This document shows positions 18,317 to 26,900 of a stretch of DNA of 64,000 bases, in pieces. This stretch comes from CAWBJP01 sp963789165. Its GTDB lineage: Bacteria > Actinomycetota > Acidimicrobiia > IMCC26256 > BP-133. Numbering within the stretch: position 1 is the stretch's first letter; each line of letters starts with the position of its first letter. The notes beneath the pieces are model-generated. The model was given only the letters and a program-made list of their open reading frames with translations, was not told where the DNA came from and made no database searches. Location of the stretch: the NCBI GenBank assembly GCA_963789165.1, contig CAWBJP010000003.1, forward strand, positions 682,001 to 746,000, written 5' to 3'. Both the position numbers and the translations under genes were made by a program.

Positions 18317-19879
18317 ATGGCTCGAGCGCAGGGTCCCATCGAGCAGGCGATCCGCAAGCGGGTGGCCGACCACCCTGACGCCACCTGGCTCAAGTGGAAG
18401 GACGAGGAGGTCCCCTGGCACGAGGTCCTCTCCAACGTCCAGCGGGCCGCCAACGGGTTGCTGGAGCTCGGCGTCCGGCCCGGCGAACGGGTGGCCCTCC
18501 TCCTGCCCAACACCCCGGAGTTCGTCTGGGCCCACCTGGGGATCATCTTCATCGGCGCGCACTCGGTTCCGGTCAACACGTCGCAGCGGGGCCAGACCCT
18601 GGCCCACATTCTCTCCGACTCCGACGCGGTGGCCGCCGTGGTCCACGAGGACATCCGCGACGCCCTCCTCTCAGTCCGGAGCGAGTGCCCCGAGTTGCGC
18701 TCGGTGGTGGTCCTCGACGGCAAGGCGGGCGACGGGGTCGACTGGGACTTCGACCGCCTCATGGAAGGCCCCGACGCCGAGCCGGACGTGGAGCTGGCCG
18801 AGCCCAGCGGCGGGGTGGGGATGATGTACACGTCGGGGACCACCGGTCCTCCCAAGGGCGTGGTGGCCACCAAGTACGACACCAGCCCGGTGGCCATCAT
18901 CCTGGGCGCCACCGGGGTTCAGCCCGGGGAGACGATGTACACCCCCCTCCCCCTCTTCCACGGCAACGCCCTGCTCGTCACCATGCTGGGGTCGATCCTC
19001 CTCGACGCCAAGATGGCCATCGCCGAGCGCTTCTCCGCCTCCCGGTTCTGGGACGACTGCCGCCGGTACGAGGCGGTGGAGTTCAACGCCCTGGGCGGGA
19101 TGATCTCCATCCTGCTCAAGCAGCCGCCCAAGCCGAACGACCGCGACCACCAGGTCCGCATCGTGCTGTCAGCCGCCGCCCCGCCCGACCGGTGGCGGGA
19201 GTTCGAGGAGCGCTTCGGCGTCAAGATCGTCGAGTTCTACGGCATGGTCGACTCGCCCGGCTTCCTGCTCAACACCGAAGGCAAGGTCGGCTCGATGGGC
19301 AAGCCCTTCGCCAACATCGAGTTCGCCGTGGTCGACGACAACGACCAGCCCCTGCCCGCGGGCGAGATCGGCGAGATCGTCTTCCGCCACCCCATGGGCC
19401 AGCTCACCCACTACCACAACCTGCCCGAAGCCACGGCCGAGGCCTACCGGGGCGGGTGGTTCCACTCCGGCGACCTGGCCGTCGTCGACGACGAGGGCTG
19501 GTGGTACTACAAGGGCCGCAAGAAGGAATCCATGCGCCGCCTAGGGGAGAACATCTCCGCCTGGGAGATCGAGACGGTGGTCAACCAGCACCCCGACGTG
19601 CTCGAGTCGGGCGCCCACGCGGTCAAGTCGGAGCTGGGGGAGGACGAGGTGAAGGTCGTCATCGTCACCCAGCCCGGCGCCAGCCCGACACCCGAATCCA
19701 TCCTCGACTTCTGCGCCGGGAAAATGGCCCACTACGCCGTCCCCCGCTACGTCGAGATCGTCGACGCGCTGCCCAAGACGGAGACGCACCGGATCCAGTA
19801 CACCGCCCTCAAGGCCCGGGGGATCACCCCCGACACGTGGGATCGGGAAACGGTGGGGTACAAGGTGGAACGGAGGTGA
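18317..19879 (+). CDS. AMP-dependent acyl-CoA synthetase / ligase
   Basis: A 520-residue member of the ANL superfamily that adenylates a carboxylic acid and joins it to CoA. The P-loop MMYTSGTTGPPKGVVATKYD, the adenine-site segment KIVEFYGMVDSPG, the hinge-region motif GGWFHSGDLAVVDDEGW and the C-terminal YYKGRKKESMRRLGENISAW are all present. ATG 18317 is used because upstream codons are Arg-rich and unlike relatives. The chain-length preference is unknown; the neighbour thiolase and nitroreductase suggest steroid-, terpenoid- or fatty-acid-type catabolism. The thiolase gene starts only four bases after the stop, with a near-perfect Shine-Dalgarno (GGAGGTGATCC) spanning the junction, so these two are an operon. 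Confidence 0.9.
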   Translation: MARAQGPIEQAIRKRVADHPDATWLKWKDEEVPWHEVLSNVQRAANGLLELGVRPGERVALLLPNTPEFVWAHLGIIFIGAHSVPVNTSQRGQTLAHILSDSDAVAAVVHEDIRDALLSVRSECPELRSVVVLDGKAGDGVDWDFDRLMEGPDAEPDVELAEPSGGVGMMYTSGTTGPPKGVVATKYDTSPVAIILGATGVQPGETMYTPLPLFHGNALLVTMLGSILLDAKMAIAERFSASRFWDDCRRYEAVEFNALGGMISILLKQPPKPNDRDHQVRIVLSAAAPPDRWREFEERFGVKIVEFYGMVDSPGFLLNTEGKVGSMGKPFANIEFAVVDDNDQPLPAGEIGEIVFRHPMGQLTHYHNLPEATAEAYRGGWFHSGDLAVVDDEGWWYYKGRKKESMRRLGENISAWEIETVVNQHPDVLESGAHAVKSELGEDEVKVVIVTQPGASPTPESILDFCAGKMAHYAVPRYVEIVDALPKTETHRIQYTALKARGITPDTWDRETVGYKVERR

Positions 19880-19883
19880 TCCG

Positions 19884-21170
19884 ATGAGGGACGTCTACAT
19901 CGCGGGCGCGGGCATGACCGCCTTCGGCAAGTTCATGGACTCGACCATCCGCTCCCTGGCCGAGGAGGCCACGGCCGCGGCGCTGGCCGACGCCGGCGCC
20001 CAACCGGGCGACATCGAGATGGCCTTCTTCTCCAACGCCACGGCCGGGATCCTCACCGGCCAGGAGATGATCCGGGGCCAGGTGGCCCTGCGCCACACCG
20101 GGGTGCTGGGCGTGCCCATCGTCAACGTGGAGAACGCCTGCGCCTCGGCGTCGAGCGCCTTCTACCTGGCCTGGATGGCGGTGTCGTCGGGGTCGGTGGA
20201 GATCGCCATGGCCATCGGCGCGGAGAAGCTCACCCACGCCGATAAGGCCCGCAGCTTCGCCGCCATCGGCACCGCCGTGGACCTGGACACCATCGGCACG
20301 GCCAAGGACACCCTCCAACGCATCCTGCTGGCCGCCATGCCCGACAACGCGGAGGAACGGCCGAGCATGGGGCAGGGGCCCCATGCTTCGGAGGAGGGGG
20401 GTGCAGGGGCCCCCCGGGGAAACGAGCAGGGTAAGAGTCCTTTCATGGACATCTATGCGGCCATGACCCGCCACTACATGAGCCAGAGCGGGGCCACAGC
20501 CGAGGACTTCGCCCGGATCGCGGTCAAGAACCAGGGCAACGGCAAGCTCAACCCCAAGGCCCAGTACGGCGCCGACCTCACGGTGGAGGAGGTCATGGCC
20601 AGCCGGGTGATCTCGGCGCCGCTGACCCTGCTCATGTGCTCGCCCATCGGCGACGGCTCGGCCGCCGTGATCGTGGCCTCGGAGGACGCCGTGCGCCGCC
20701 TCGGGGCGGACGCCGTGAAGATCCGCTCGACCGTGCTCGTGTCGGGCCGGGATCGCACCCCCGACCAGGAGGGGGCGGTGGAGCGGGCCGTGCGCAAGGC
20801 CTACGACGACGCCGGCGTGGCACCCACCGATCTCGACGTGTGCGAGGTCCACGACGCCGCCGCCCCGGCCGAGCTCATGATCTACGAGGACCTGGGGCTC
20901 TGCCCGCCGGGCGACGGCCCCAAGCTCCTCGCCTCCGGTGCCACCGCCCTGGGCGGCCGGGTCCCGGTCAATCCCAGCGGCGGGCTGCTGTCCAAGGGTC
21001 ATCCCATCGGCGCCACCGGCTGCGCCCAGCTGGTGGAGCTGGCCGATCAGCTGCGGGGTCGGTGCGGCGCCCGCCAGGTGGAGGGGGCACAGGTCGCCCT
21101 GGCCGAGAACGGCGGCGGGTTCCTCGGAACCGACCCGGCCGCCATTGTCATCACCGTGCTCTCCCGTTAA
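19884..21170 (+). CDS. SCP-x / lipid-transfer type thiolase with an in-frame palindromic insertion
   Basis: A 428-residue thiolase superfamily protein. The nucleophilic Cys sits in NVENACASASSAFY, the catalytic His region in DVCEVHDAAAPAELM, and the C-terminal signature in GGLLSKGHPIGATGCAQL. These features match the SCP-x/acetyl-CoA acetyltransferase-like group, which often cleaves side-chain or branched beta-ketoacyl-CoAs. Around residues 155-180 there is a Gly/Glu/Pro-rich insertion, encoded by GC-rich palindromes, that relatives lack. It keeps the frame and lies before the conserved MDIYAAMTRHYM, in the variable loop domain. The gene is coupled to the upstream acyl-CoA synthetase and is followed 37 bases later by the nitroreductase. 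Confidence 0.88.
   Translation: MRDVYIAGAGMTAFGKFMDSTIRSLAEEATAAALADAGAQPGDIEMAFFSNATAGILTGQEMIRGQVALRHTGVLGVPIVNVENACASASSAFYLAWMAVSSGSVEIAMAIGAEKLTHADKARSFAAIGTAVDLDTIGTAKDTLQRILLAAMPDNAEERPSMGQGPHASEEGGAGAPRGNEQGKSPFMDIYAAMTRHYMSQSGATAEDFARIAVKNQGNGKLNPKAQYGADLTVEEVMASRVISAPLTLLMCSPIGDGSAAVIVASEDAVRRLGADAVKIRSTVLVSGRDRTPDQEGAVERAVRKAYDDAGVAPTDLDVCEVHDAAAPAELMIYEDLGLCPPGDGPKLLASGATALGGRVPVNPSGGLLSKGHPIGATGCAQLVELADQLRGRCGARQVEGAQVALAENGGGFLGTDPAAIVITVLSR
20365..20427. repeat. GC-rich palindromic element inserted in frame within the thiolase gene
   Basis: A perfect 9-bp hairpin, GCATGGGGC-AGGG-GCCCCATGC, occupies 20365-20386. It is followed by TTCGGAGGA and then a second potential stem formed by the G-run at about 20396-20401 and the C-run near 20410-20415. 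The segment encodes the only region of the thiolase that does not look like its family, so it was probably acquired as a mobile or amplified palindrome. Confidence 0.5.
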
Positions 21171-21207
21171 GCATCTGGACCACGACACCCGAGCAGGAGG
21201 AGCTCAG

Positions 21208-21990
21208 ATGGAGTTCAAGCAGGTCATCGGCAACCGCCGCAGCATCCGCTATTTCGAACCTGACCGGCCGGTGGAGAAGGAGAAGATCCAGGTCATCCTG
21301 GAGGCCGTCAACCGCTCCTCCCGGGCCGTCAACGCCGACTTCTGCAAGGCCATCGTGGTCTATCGGGACGACCTCGACCCCGAGGTGCTCCAGCAGCTGA
21401 AGACCCCCACCACCACCGCCGACATGGACCTGGCGCCGGTCCACATCTTCTTCTACCTCGACCTCACCTACATCGAGGGGGCGCAGGACCGCCTGAAGGA
21501 GCTGGTCGACCTCGGCGCCCTCAACGCCAGCCACGGGTGGTCGCACGCCTACGTCGACGAGGTGGTCTACGCCACCATCCTCAAGCCCATCTCCCAGGAC
21601 CCGGGCACGGTGGCCTACATGGGCGCCATGGAGACGGGCGTGGCCATGTGCCAGGGGTTGTTGGCCGGCGTCGACGAGGGCCTGGGCGTCCTCTTCACCG
21701 CCTTCAACACCGAAGTGGCCAAAACGGCCCTCGGCGTGCCCGACCACTGGCTGCCGGGCTGGGTCATGCACGTGGGTTACCCGGCCGAGGACCCCCTCAC
21801 CGGCGGCCAGCGGCCCCGCCGGCCCCTGGGCGAGGTCTTCCACTTCGGCAAGTACGGCACGCCGTGGCAGGAGATCCCCGAAGTCACCGAGCAGCTCAAG
21901 CGGGAAGGCATGATCCAGGACCCGATCGACCCGGTGAAGCGGGCGGCCGAAGTCCGCGAGGTGTCCCGGCGCCTCGGCCTGGCCGAATGA
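21208..21990 (+). CDS. Nitroreductase family protein
   Basis: A 260-residue FMN-dependent oxidoreductase of the nitroreductase fold. The N-terminal RRSIRYFEPDRPVEKEKIQV with the paired arginines that hold FMN phosphate is typical, and GAMETGVAMCQGLLAGVDEG and DHWLPGWVMHVGYP are later core segments. ATG 21208 follows AGCAGGAGGAGCTC, a strong ribosome-binding site, and longer frames run through the thiolase end. Family members reduce nitro groups, quinones or enones with NAD(P)H. It sits in the acyl-CoA synthetase-thiolase operon, and the next gene overlaps its stop codon (ATGA). It is unlike the F420-glutamate-ligase-associated nitroreductase domain as far as I can tell. Confidence 0.85.
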   Translation: MEFKQVIGNRRSIRYFEPDRPVEKEKIQVILEAVNRSSRAVNADFCKAIVVYRDDLDPEVLQQLKTPTTTADMDLAPVHIFFYLDLTYIEGAQDRLKELVDLGALNASHGWSHAYVDEVVYATILKPISQDPGTVAYMGAMETGVAMCQGLLAGVDEGLGVLFTAFNTEVAKTALGVPDHWLPGWVMHVGYPAEDPLTGGQRPRRPLGEVFHFGKYGTPWQEIPEVTEQLKREGMIQDPIDPVKRAAEVREVSRRLGLAE

Positions 21991-22346
21991 CGCCAGGCGA
22001 CATCGCCGGTCTGCCCACCGTCAAGCGCTGGTTCGAGAGCGCCCGCTACAGCGATGACCCGGAGGAGGAGCGCCAGGCCCGCCTGGCGCTCCTCGCCGAG
22101 TTCTGCGACCACATCGGCGAGAACCCCGACGAGCTGGTGGCTGGGCTGAAGCGCACCACGAAGGACGGCGACACCGCCATCCGGGCCAAGCGGCGCACGG
22201 CGGTCAACGACGCCATCTCCGAGTTCGTCGACAAGCGGGGCGACACCGGCCGGGACGCCGTGGTCAATGGCAACGTCATCCGGGGGTTCATGGTCCACAA
22301 CGGCATCATGATCCAGGGCCCGGTCTGGCGGGCCGGCGCCTCCTAG
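21987..22346 (+). CDS. Small hypothetical protein, translationally coupled to the nitroreductase
   Basis: A 119-residue protein whose ATG overlaps the nitroreductase stop (ATGA), so it is surely translated with it. It is charged and helical, with no signal peptide or membrane segment. The segment LLAEFCDHIGENPDELVAGL followed by basic residues, together with a C-terminal NGNVIRGFMVHNGI, is reminiscent of the SAM-like core-binding fold of tyrosine recombinases, but no catalytic domain follows. I cannot assign a function. Its TAG stop and the TAG of the convergent cofD gene share the four bases CTAG. Confidence 0.7.
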   Translation: MTPGDIAGLPTVKRWFESARYSDDPEEERQARLALLAEFCDHIGENPDELVAGLKRTTKDGDTAIRAKRRTAVNDAISEFVDKRGDTGRDAVVNGNVIRGFMVHNGIMIQGPVWRAGAS

Positions 22347-23269
22347 TAGGACCCGACCAGCTCCTCCCACGGCCCGGCCGGGGTCAGGGTGTCGCTCAGG
22401 ATGGCCTCCACCCCCCGGGCTTCCACCGCGGACCGTTCGTGGCCGTCGTGGAAGTCGAGGATGAAGGCGGTGATGAACCCGGAGTAGAGCCCGGCCACCG
22501 AGGTGGCGGTGTGCTCCAGGCCGCGGCTCATCATGAAGGCCTCGCGCACCAGGGCCCGGAAGCGTTCCGGCTCGGTCACCGGGTCCTGACCGGTGACCAC
22601 CGGGGTGATGGCCACGGTCGGAAGGACCCGGCCCACCAGTGCCTCCCGGACCTCGGGCAGCTCCAGGATCGGGCCGATGCTCGACACCGGGTTGCTGGGC
22701 GCGATGACCACGAGTTCCGCATGGATCAAGGAGTCGATCACCCCCGGGGCCGGGCGGGCCTCCTCGATTCCCTCGTGCTCCACCGCCAGTACCGGGGGGC
22801 CGGCCCGGTGCCGGACCAGCCAGTCCTGGAAGGGGAGCCGGCCCTGGTCGGTGACCACCACCGTCCCGACGGGATCGTCGCTCATGGGCAGGACGGTGGC
22901 GGCCAGGCCCAGGGAACGGGCCTGGTCGGCGGTGGCCTCGGTGAGGGTGGCGCCGCCCCGGAGGAGCTCGGTCCGGTGCAGGTGGGTGGCCAGGTCCTCG
23001 TCGCCGATGCCGAACCAGCCCTCGCCGAAACGGCTCATGGCCTCGGCGTTACTGAAGGTGTCGCCGGTCAGGCCCCAGCCGCGGTCGAAGTCGTAGCGGC
23101 CGGCCAGGGCGTAGGCGACGGTGTCGACGTCGGGCGAGACGCGCAGGCCGGCGTAGTCGAGATCGTCGGCGGTGTTGACGATGCAGGTGAGGGTGTCGTC
23201 CACCCCGGACGGCCGCCCGGACAGGAACCGGGCGGCCCCGAAGCCTCCGCAGAGGACGGTGATACTCAG
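22343..23269 (-). CDS. cofD: 2-phospho-L-lactate transferase (F420 biosynthesis), CTG start
   Basis: A 308-residue CofD/FbiA enzyme that joins Fo to a phospho-lactyl or phosphoenolpyruvyl donor, giving F420-0 or its dehydro form. Diagnostic segments are TVLCGGFGAARFL, CIVNTADDLDYAGLRVSPD, RGWGLTGDTFSNAEAM and VIAPSNPVSSIGPIL. No ATG, GTG or TTG is available in frame near the conserved start; a CTG at 23269 overlaps the stop of the preceding oxidoreductase gene as CTGA, mirroring the ATGA/GTGA couplings of the genes upstream, so I take CTG as the start. It is the last gene of the ebo operon. The gene is also known as fbiA in mycobacteria. Confidence 0.93.
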   Translation of the reverse strand: MSITVLCGGFGAARFLSGRPSGVDDTLTCIVNTADDLDYAGLRVSPDVDTVAYALAGRYDFDRGWGLTGDTFSNAEAMSRFGEGWFGIGDEDLATHLHRTELLRGGATLTEATADQARSLGLAATVLPMSDDPVGTVVVTDQGRLPFQDWLVRHRAGPPVLAVEHEGIEEARPAPGVIDSLIHAELVVIAPSNPVSSIGPILELPEVREALVGRVLPTVAITPVVTGQDPVTEPERFRALVREAFMMSRGLEHTATSVAGLYSGFITAFILDFHDGHERSAVEARGVEAILSDTLTPAGPWEELVGSY

Positions 23270-24306
23270 GAGTAGAACGTCTCCGCGATACCGCCGATGT
23301 AGAACATGACCTTCTCCGGGGGCAGGCCACCGATGGGCGGGCACAGGCAGAACGAGTCGGCCAGGTCCCACACCTCCTCGACCTGCTTGCGGCAGTCGTC
23401 GGCCGAGCCGAGGATGACGAAGGTCTCCGCCATCTCGTCGGTGATGGCCCCGACCCAGCCGGGGATGTCCCCCACGGCGATGGCGGCGCAGCAGGCCTCC
23501 GCCTCCTTGCCGAAGCCCATGGTGGCGAACATGGGGCTGTACTGCGGCATGCCGGCGTAGTAGGCGACGGTGGCCCGGGCATCGTTGATCGCCTCGGTGC
23601 GGTCGTTGTTCACCGCCACCCAGAACCAGGCGTTCCAGTGGATGTCCTTGCGGTCCCGGCCCCCCTTGGCCAGACCCTCCATCAGGGCGTCGCAGCCGTG
23701 GTTGATCACCCACTTGGGGCCGTGGATGGGGTGGTCGATGAAGCCCTGGGCGATCTCACCGGCCAACCGGGTGAGGCCCTTCTGGGTGGCGGCGATCCAG
23801 ATGGGGATCTCATCCCGGATGGGCGGGGCGAAGGCGCCGAGGAACGTGGTCCAGTCGTGCTTGTTGTACTTGCCCTCGAACTTGGAGCCGGAGATCTCGC
23901 CGGTGGCCGTCGTCTTGATGATTTGGCGGATCAGCCCGACCGTCTCCCGGAGGTGCTCCACCGGCTTCCCGTAGCCGGTCATGCCGTGGTAGTCCTCCAC
24001 CCACTGGCGGGTGGAGGTGCCCAGCCCGAGGACGTAGCGCCCGCCGCACACCCGGTCGAGGTCCATGGCCGTCATGGCGATCTCGAAAGGGCTGGAGGTG
24101 AAGGCGATCTGGATCCCGTTGGCGAGTTGCACCCGCTCGGTCACGCCCGCCAGATAGCCGAGGGTCATCCACGGTGAGCTGTAGATCTCGGGCACGAAGA
24201 TGCCCGCCAGCCCGATCGCCTCGATCTGCTGGGCCTGGGCGGTGAGGACCTCGCCGGGGACCAGAGGAGCGAGGAAGCTCCACTGCCGGCTGACGTCGTT
24301 CTGCAT
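23266..24306 (-). CDS. LLM-class F420-dependent oxidoreductase
   Basis: A 346-residue luciferase-like TIM-barrel enzyme starting at ATG 24306. Typical segments include VQLANGIQIAFTSSPFEIAMTA early, GGRYVLGLGTSTRQWVEDYH in the cofactor region, and IPIWIAATQKGLTRLAGEIAQGF later. In actinobacteria this group generally uses F420 rather than FMN. Its stop overlaps the start of cofD, and it begins 26 bases after the eboF stop, so it belongs to the same transcript as the ebo genes. That position suggests it acts on the metabolite handled by the ebo proteins, or at least is produced together with its own cofactor enzyme. Substrate unknown. Confidence 0.88.
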   Translation of the reverse strand: MQNDVSRQWSFLAPLVPGEVLTAQAQQIEAIGLAGIFVPEIYSSPWMTLGYLAGVTERVQLANGIQIAFTSSPFEIAMTAMDLDRVCGGRYVLGLGTSTRQWVEDYHGMTGYGKPVEHLRETVGLIRQIIKTTATGEISGSKFEGKYNKHDWTTFLGAFAPPIRDEIPIWIAATQKGLTRLAGEIAQGFIDHPIHGPKWVINHGCDALMEGLAKGGRDRKDIHWNAWFWVAVNNDRTEAINDARATVAYYAGMPQYSPMFATMGFGKEAEACCAAIAVGDIPGWVGAITDEMAETFVILGSADDCRKQVEEVWDLADSFCLCPPIGGLPPEKVMFYIGGIAETFYS

Positions 24307-24332
24307 GGTCGGACCCCCGTTCGCAGGACAGG

Positions 24333-25748
24333 TCACGCCCCGAGGAGGCGCAGGAGCAGCGACTTTATCTCCGTAGCGGCCAGGGTCTCCTGCGTAACAG
24401 ATACGGGTTCCGAACACAGGAGGACGGGGCCGGTGGCCGGGTCGTCGGGAATCCGCCCGTGGGTGCCCCGTACGTGGCTCGGGTCCAGGGACACGACACT
24501 CATCGTGTAGCGAAGCCCGGCCATCTTTCGGGCCAGGGCCATTCCCGCCCTGGCCCTCACCAACCGGTCAGCGGGGTCCATGAACAACTCAGCCGGGTCG
24601 TAGCCGGGCTTGCGGTGGATCTCCACGGTGCGGGCGAAGTCGGGCGCCCGGGCCTCGTCGAGCCAGTAGTAGTAGGTGAACCAGGCGCCGGGGACGGCCA
24701 CCGCCACCAGCTCGCCGGCCCGTTCGTGATCCAGGCCGGCGGCCCGCTTCCCGTCGCCGTCGAGGACCTCTTCCACCCCCGGCAGCTCGCGCAGGAGGGC
24801 GGCCACCTTGTCCACCAGCCCGGGATCCCGCACGTAGACGTGGGCCAGCTGGTGGTCGGCCACGGCGAAGGCGGCCGAGGCGTAGGGGTCGAGATACTCC
24901 ATCTCCCTGGCCCGACCCGCCCGCCCGCTGGCTCGGCCCTGATCCCCCCGCCCGCCCCGCTGCGCGAACACCTCGAGCAGGCCGGCCCGGCGCAAGGCCC
25001 GGTTGACGTCGACCGGCTGGCGGGCGGGAGTGATCCCGTACTCGGACAGAGCGACCACCGCTGCCCCCTGGGCGCGGGCGGCGTCGATGAGCCGGCCGGC
25101 CACGGCGTCCACCTCCCGGGCCGCGGCCACGGCCTCGGCGCCGTCGGGGCCGTGGCGCTGGAGGTCGTAGTCGAGGTGCGGGAGATAGACGAGGCTCAGG
25201 TCGGGCCGGTGGCGGTCCAGCACGAGCTCGGCGGCCCGACCGATCCATTCCGAGGAGGCGATGCCCGCCCCCGGACCCCAGAACTGGAAGAGGGGGAAGG
25301 GGCCGAGCTCGCCGGTGAGCTCATCGTGGAGGGCCGGGGGCCGGGTGTAGCAGTCGGGGCTCTTGCGCCCGTCGGCGTGGTAGACGGGCCGGGGAGTGAC
25401 GGTCCAGTCGGCGCTGGCGCCCATGGCGTACCACCAGCACAGGTTGGCCACCTTGAGATCGGGTCTGACCCGGCGGGAGGCGTCCCACACCGTCTCGCCC
25501 TGGATCAGGCCGTGGCCCTGGCGCCACAGCCACACCTCGCCCAGATCCCGGAAGAACCAGCCGTTGCCCACGATGCCATGCCCCGACGGCGGCAGACCCG
25601 TCAACATCGTGGCCTGCATCGAACAGGTGACGGCGGGCAGCACCGGGGTGATGGGAACCGGACGGCCGATGGCGGAGACGTTCGGCATGTGGGCCAGGAG
25701 CCGGGGGGTCATCCCCACGACGTCGAGCACGACCAGGGGCCGGGTCAT
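24333..25748 (-). CDS. eboF: Alkaline phosphatase superfamily protein, EboF-like
   Basis: A 471-residue nucleotide-pyrophosphatase/phosphodiesterase-like protein. The active-site threonine is in LPAVTCSMQATMLTGLPPSG, metal ligands are offered by VVLDVVG at the N-terminus, by YLPHLDYDLQRHG, by LSEYGITPARQPVDVN, and by a late His in a variable position. There is no signal peptide. In ebo clusters of cyanobacteria, proteobacteria and eustigmatophyte plastids a protein of this family accompanies eboA-E. ATG 25748 overlaps the stop of eboE (ATGA). The reaction is unknown; a phosphodiester or phosphate ester on the trafficked metabolite is a reasonable guess. I assign the symbol from family plus context. 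Confidence 0.82.
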   Translation of the reverse strand: MTRPLVVLDVVGMTPRLLAHMPNVSAIGRPVPITPVLPAVTCSMQATMLTGLPPSGHGIVGNGWFFRDLGEVWLWRQGHGLIQGETVWDASRRVRPDLKVANLCWWYAMGASADWTVTPRPVYHADGRKSPDCYTRPPALHDELTGELGPFPLFQFWGPGAGIASSEWIGRAAELVLDRHRPDLSLVYLPHLDYDLQRHGPDGAEAVAAAREVDAVAGRLIDAARAQGAAVVALSEYGITPARQPVDVNRALRRAGLLEVFAQRGGRGDQGRASGRAGRAREMEYLDPYASAAFAVADHQLAHVYVRDPGLVDKVAALLRELPGVEEVLDGDGKRAAGLDHERAGELVAVAVPGAWFTYYYWLDEARAPDFARTVEIHRKPGYDPAELFMDPADRLVRARAGMALARKMAGLRYTMSVVSLDPSHVRGTHGRIPDDPATGPVLLCSEPVSVTQETLAATEIKSLLLRLLGA

Positions 25749-26890
25749 ATTTGCTCCAGGCCGAGGGCGAGGAGGCGGTCCCGGGTCCAGGCCAGCTCCT
25801 TGGCCAGACCGGCCACCAGGCCGGCGTCGTCCTTGGGCGGGTCGGGCAGGACCGACCAGGTGTAGGTCTCCACCTCCAGGTGGTGGGTGACCGCCTGACT
25901 CCCGCCGATGAGCGCGTCGAGGCAGCGCGTCAACTCCACCTGGGTGGTGCCCTCGGCATGGTGGACGGGCATGTGGAAATGGACCCGCCACTCCCCCACC
26001 CCCGGGAGGCGTCCGGCCAGGGCCTCCTCCAGGTCGTCCACCCCGACGACCGCGGTCTTCGTCTTCTCCCGGGTCTGGTGGAGGAAACGCGGCTCCACGA
26101 AGGGGCGGAGCCGGTCGGCCCGGGCCCGGGGGCGGCGCTCGGTGGCAACCAGGGCGTTGGACACCTGGGCCTTGACCACGGAGACGCCCGCCTCCGCCAG
26201 GGCCTCCAGCGCCGGAGCCGGCTCCTCAAAGGCGACGGCCAGGTGGCAGGCGTCGAGGCACACCCCGATCCAGTCCGGGGCCACCCCGCCCAGCACCGCG
26301 GCCGCCTGGGTCACCCGCTCCAGCACGCACCCCGGCTCCGGCTCCAGGCCGAGGCGGACGGGCCGGCCCATCTCGTCGGCCAGGGCGGAGAGGGCCTCGG
26401 CCACTCCGACCAGGGCGGCGACGGCGGCCGTGGCCCGCGGCTCGTCCCACGGCCTGCGCCAGGCCAGCGGGAGGCTGGAGATCGTCCCTTCAGTGGCGTC
26501 GTCGGGCAGCAGGGCGGCCAGGACCCGGGCCAGGTCGAGGGTGTAGGCGGCCCGGGCCGGGTCGGTCCAGTCGGGCTGGTACACGGCGTGCTTGACCACG
26601 GGCTCGGCGAAGCCGCGGTAGGGAAAGCCGTTCATGGTGACGACCTCGAGGCCGAGGCGGTCCAGCTCGGCCCGCAGACGCCCGGTGGCGGCAGGGTCGG
26701 CGGCCAGGGTGGCGGCCGCCGGCGCCGGCAGCCAGAGCCCGACCCCCAGCACCGGGGTGTCGAGCGCGGCGCGTACGGGGGCGGCAAAACGGCTCAGTTG
26801 GGCGACCAGCCCGTCGACGTCCTCTGCCGGGTGGACGTTCGTGCAGTAAGCCAGATGGATCAGGGAGCCGTCGTCATGGCGGAAGCGCAT
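25745..26890 (-). CDS. eboE: Metabolite traffic protein EboE (TIM-barrel, xylose-isomerase-like)
   Basis: A 381-residue TIM-barrel protein. The N-terminal RHDDGSLIHLAYCTNVHPAED and the region LEVVTMNGFPYRGFAEPVVK are highly characteristic of EboE, and LGLEPEPGCVLE and WIGVCLDACHLAVAFEE resemble the metal-binding strands of sugar phosphate isomerase/AP endonuclease 2 relatives. A late segment (VHFHMPVHHAEGTTQ) supplies more His residues. Known role: the ebo genes are needed in a cyanobacterium for the scytonemin monomer to reach the periplasm; the enzymatic step is not established. It starts at ATG 26890, ten bases after the eboB stop, and overlaps eboF. Confidence 0.9.
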   Translation of the reverse strand: MRFRHDDGSLIHLAYCTNVHPAEDVDGLVAQLSRFAAPVRAALDTPVLGVGLWLPAPAAATLAADPAATGRLRAELDRLGLEVVTMNGFPYRGFAEPVVKHAVYQPDWTDPARAAYTLDLARVLAALLPDDATEGTISSLPLAWRRPWDEPRATAAVAALVGVAEALSALADEMGRPVRLGLEPEPGCVLERVTQAAAVLGGVAPDWIGVCLDACHLAVAFEEPAPALEALAEAGVSVVKAQVSNALVATERRPRARADRLRPFVEPRFLHQTREKTKTAVVGVDDLEEALAGRLPGVGEWRVHFHMPVHHAEGTTQVELTRCLDALIGGSQAVTHHLEVETYTWSVLPDPPKDDAGLVAGLAKELAWTRDRLLALGLEQI

Positions 26891-26900
26891 CAGGACTGTC

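Noticed and set aside
20365..20427. Intrinsic terminator within the thiolase
   Set aside because: No T-tract follows, and the reading frame continues through conserved thiolase motifs.
24459..25865. 468-codon plus-strand frame opposite eboF
   Set aside because: Antisense to a coupled operon gene and without recognisable domains.
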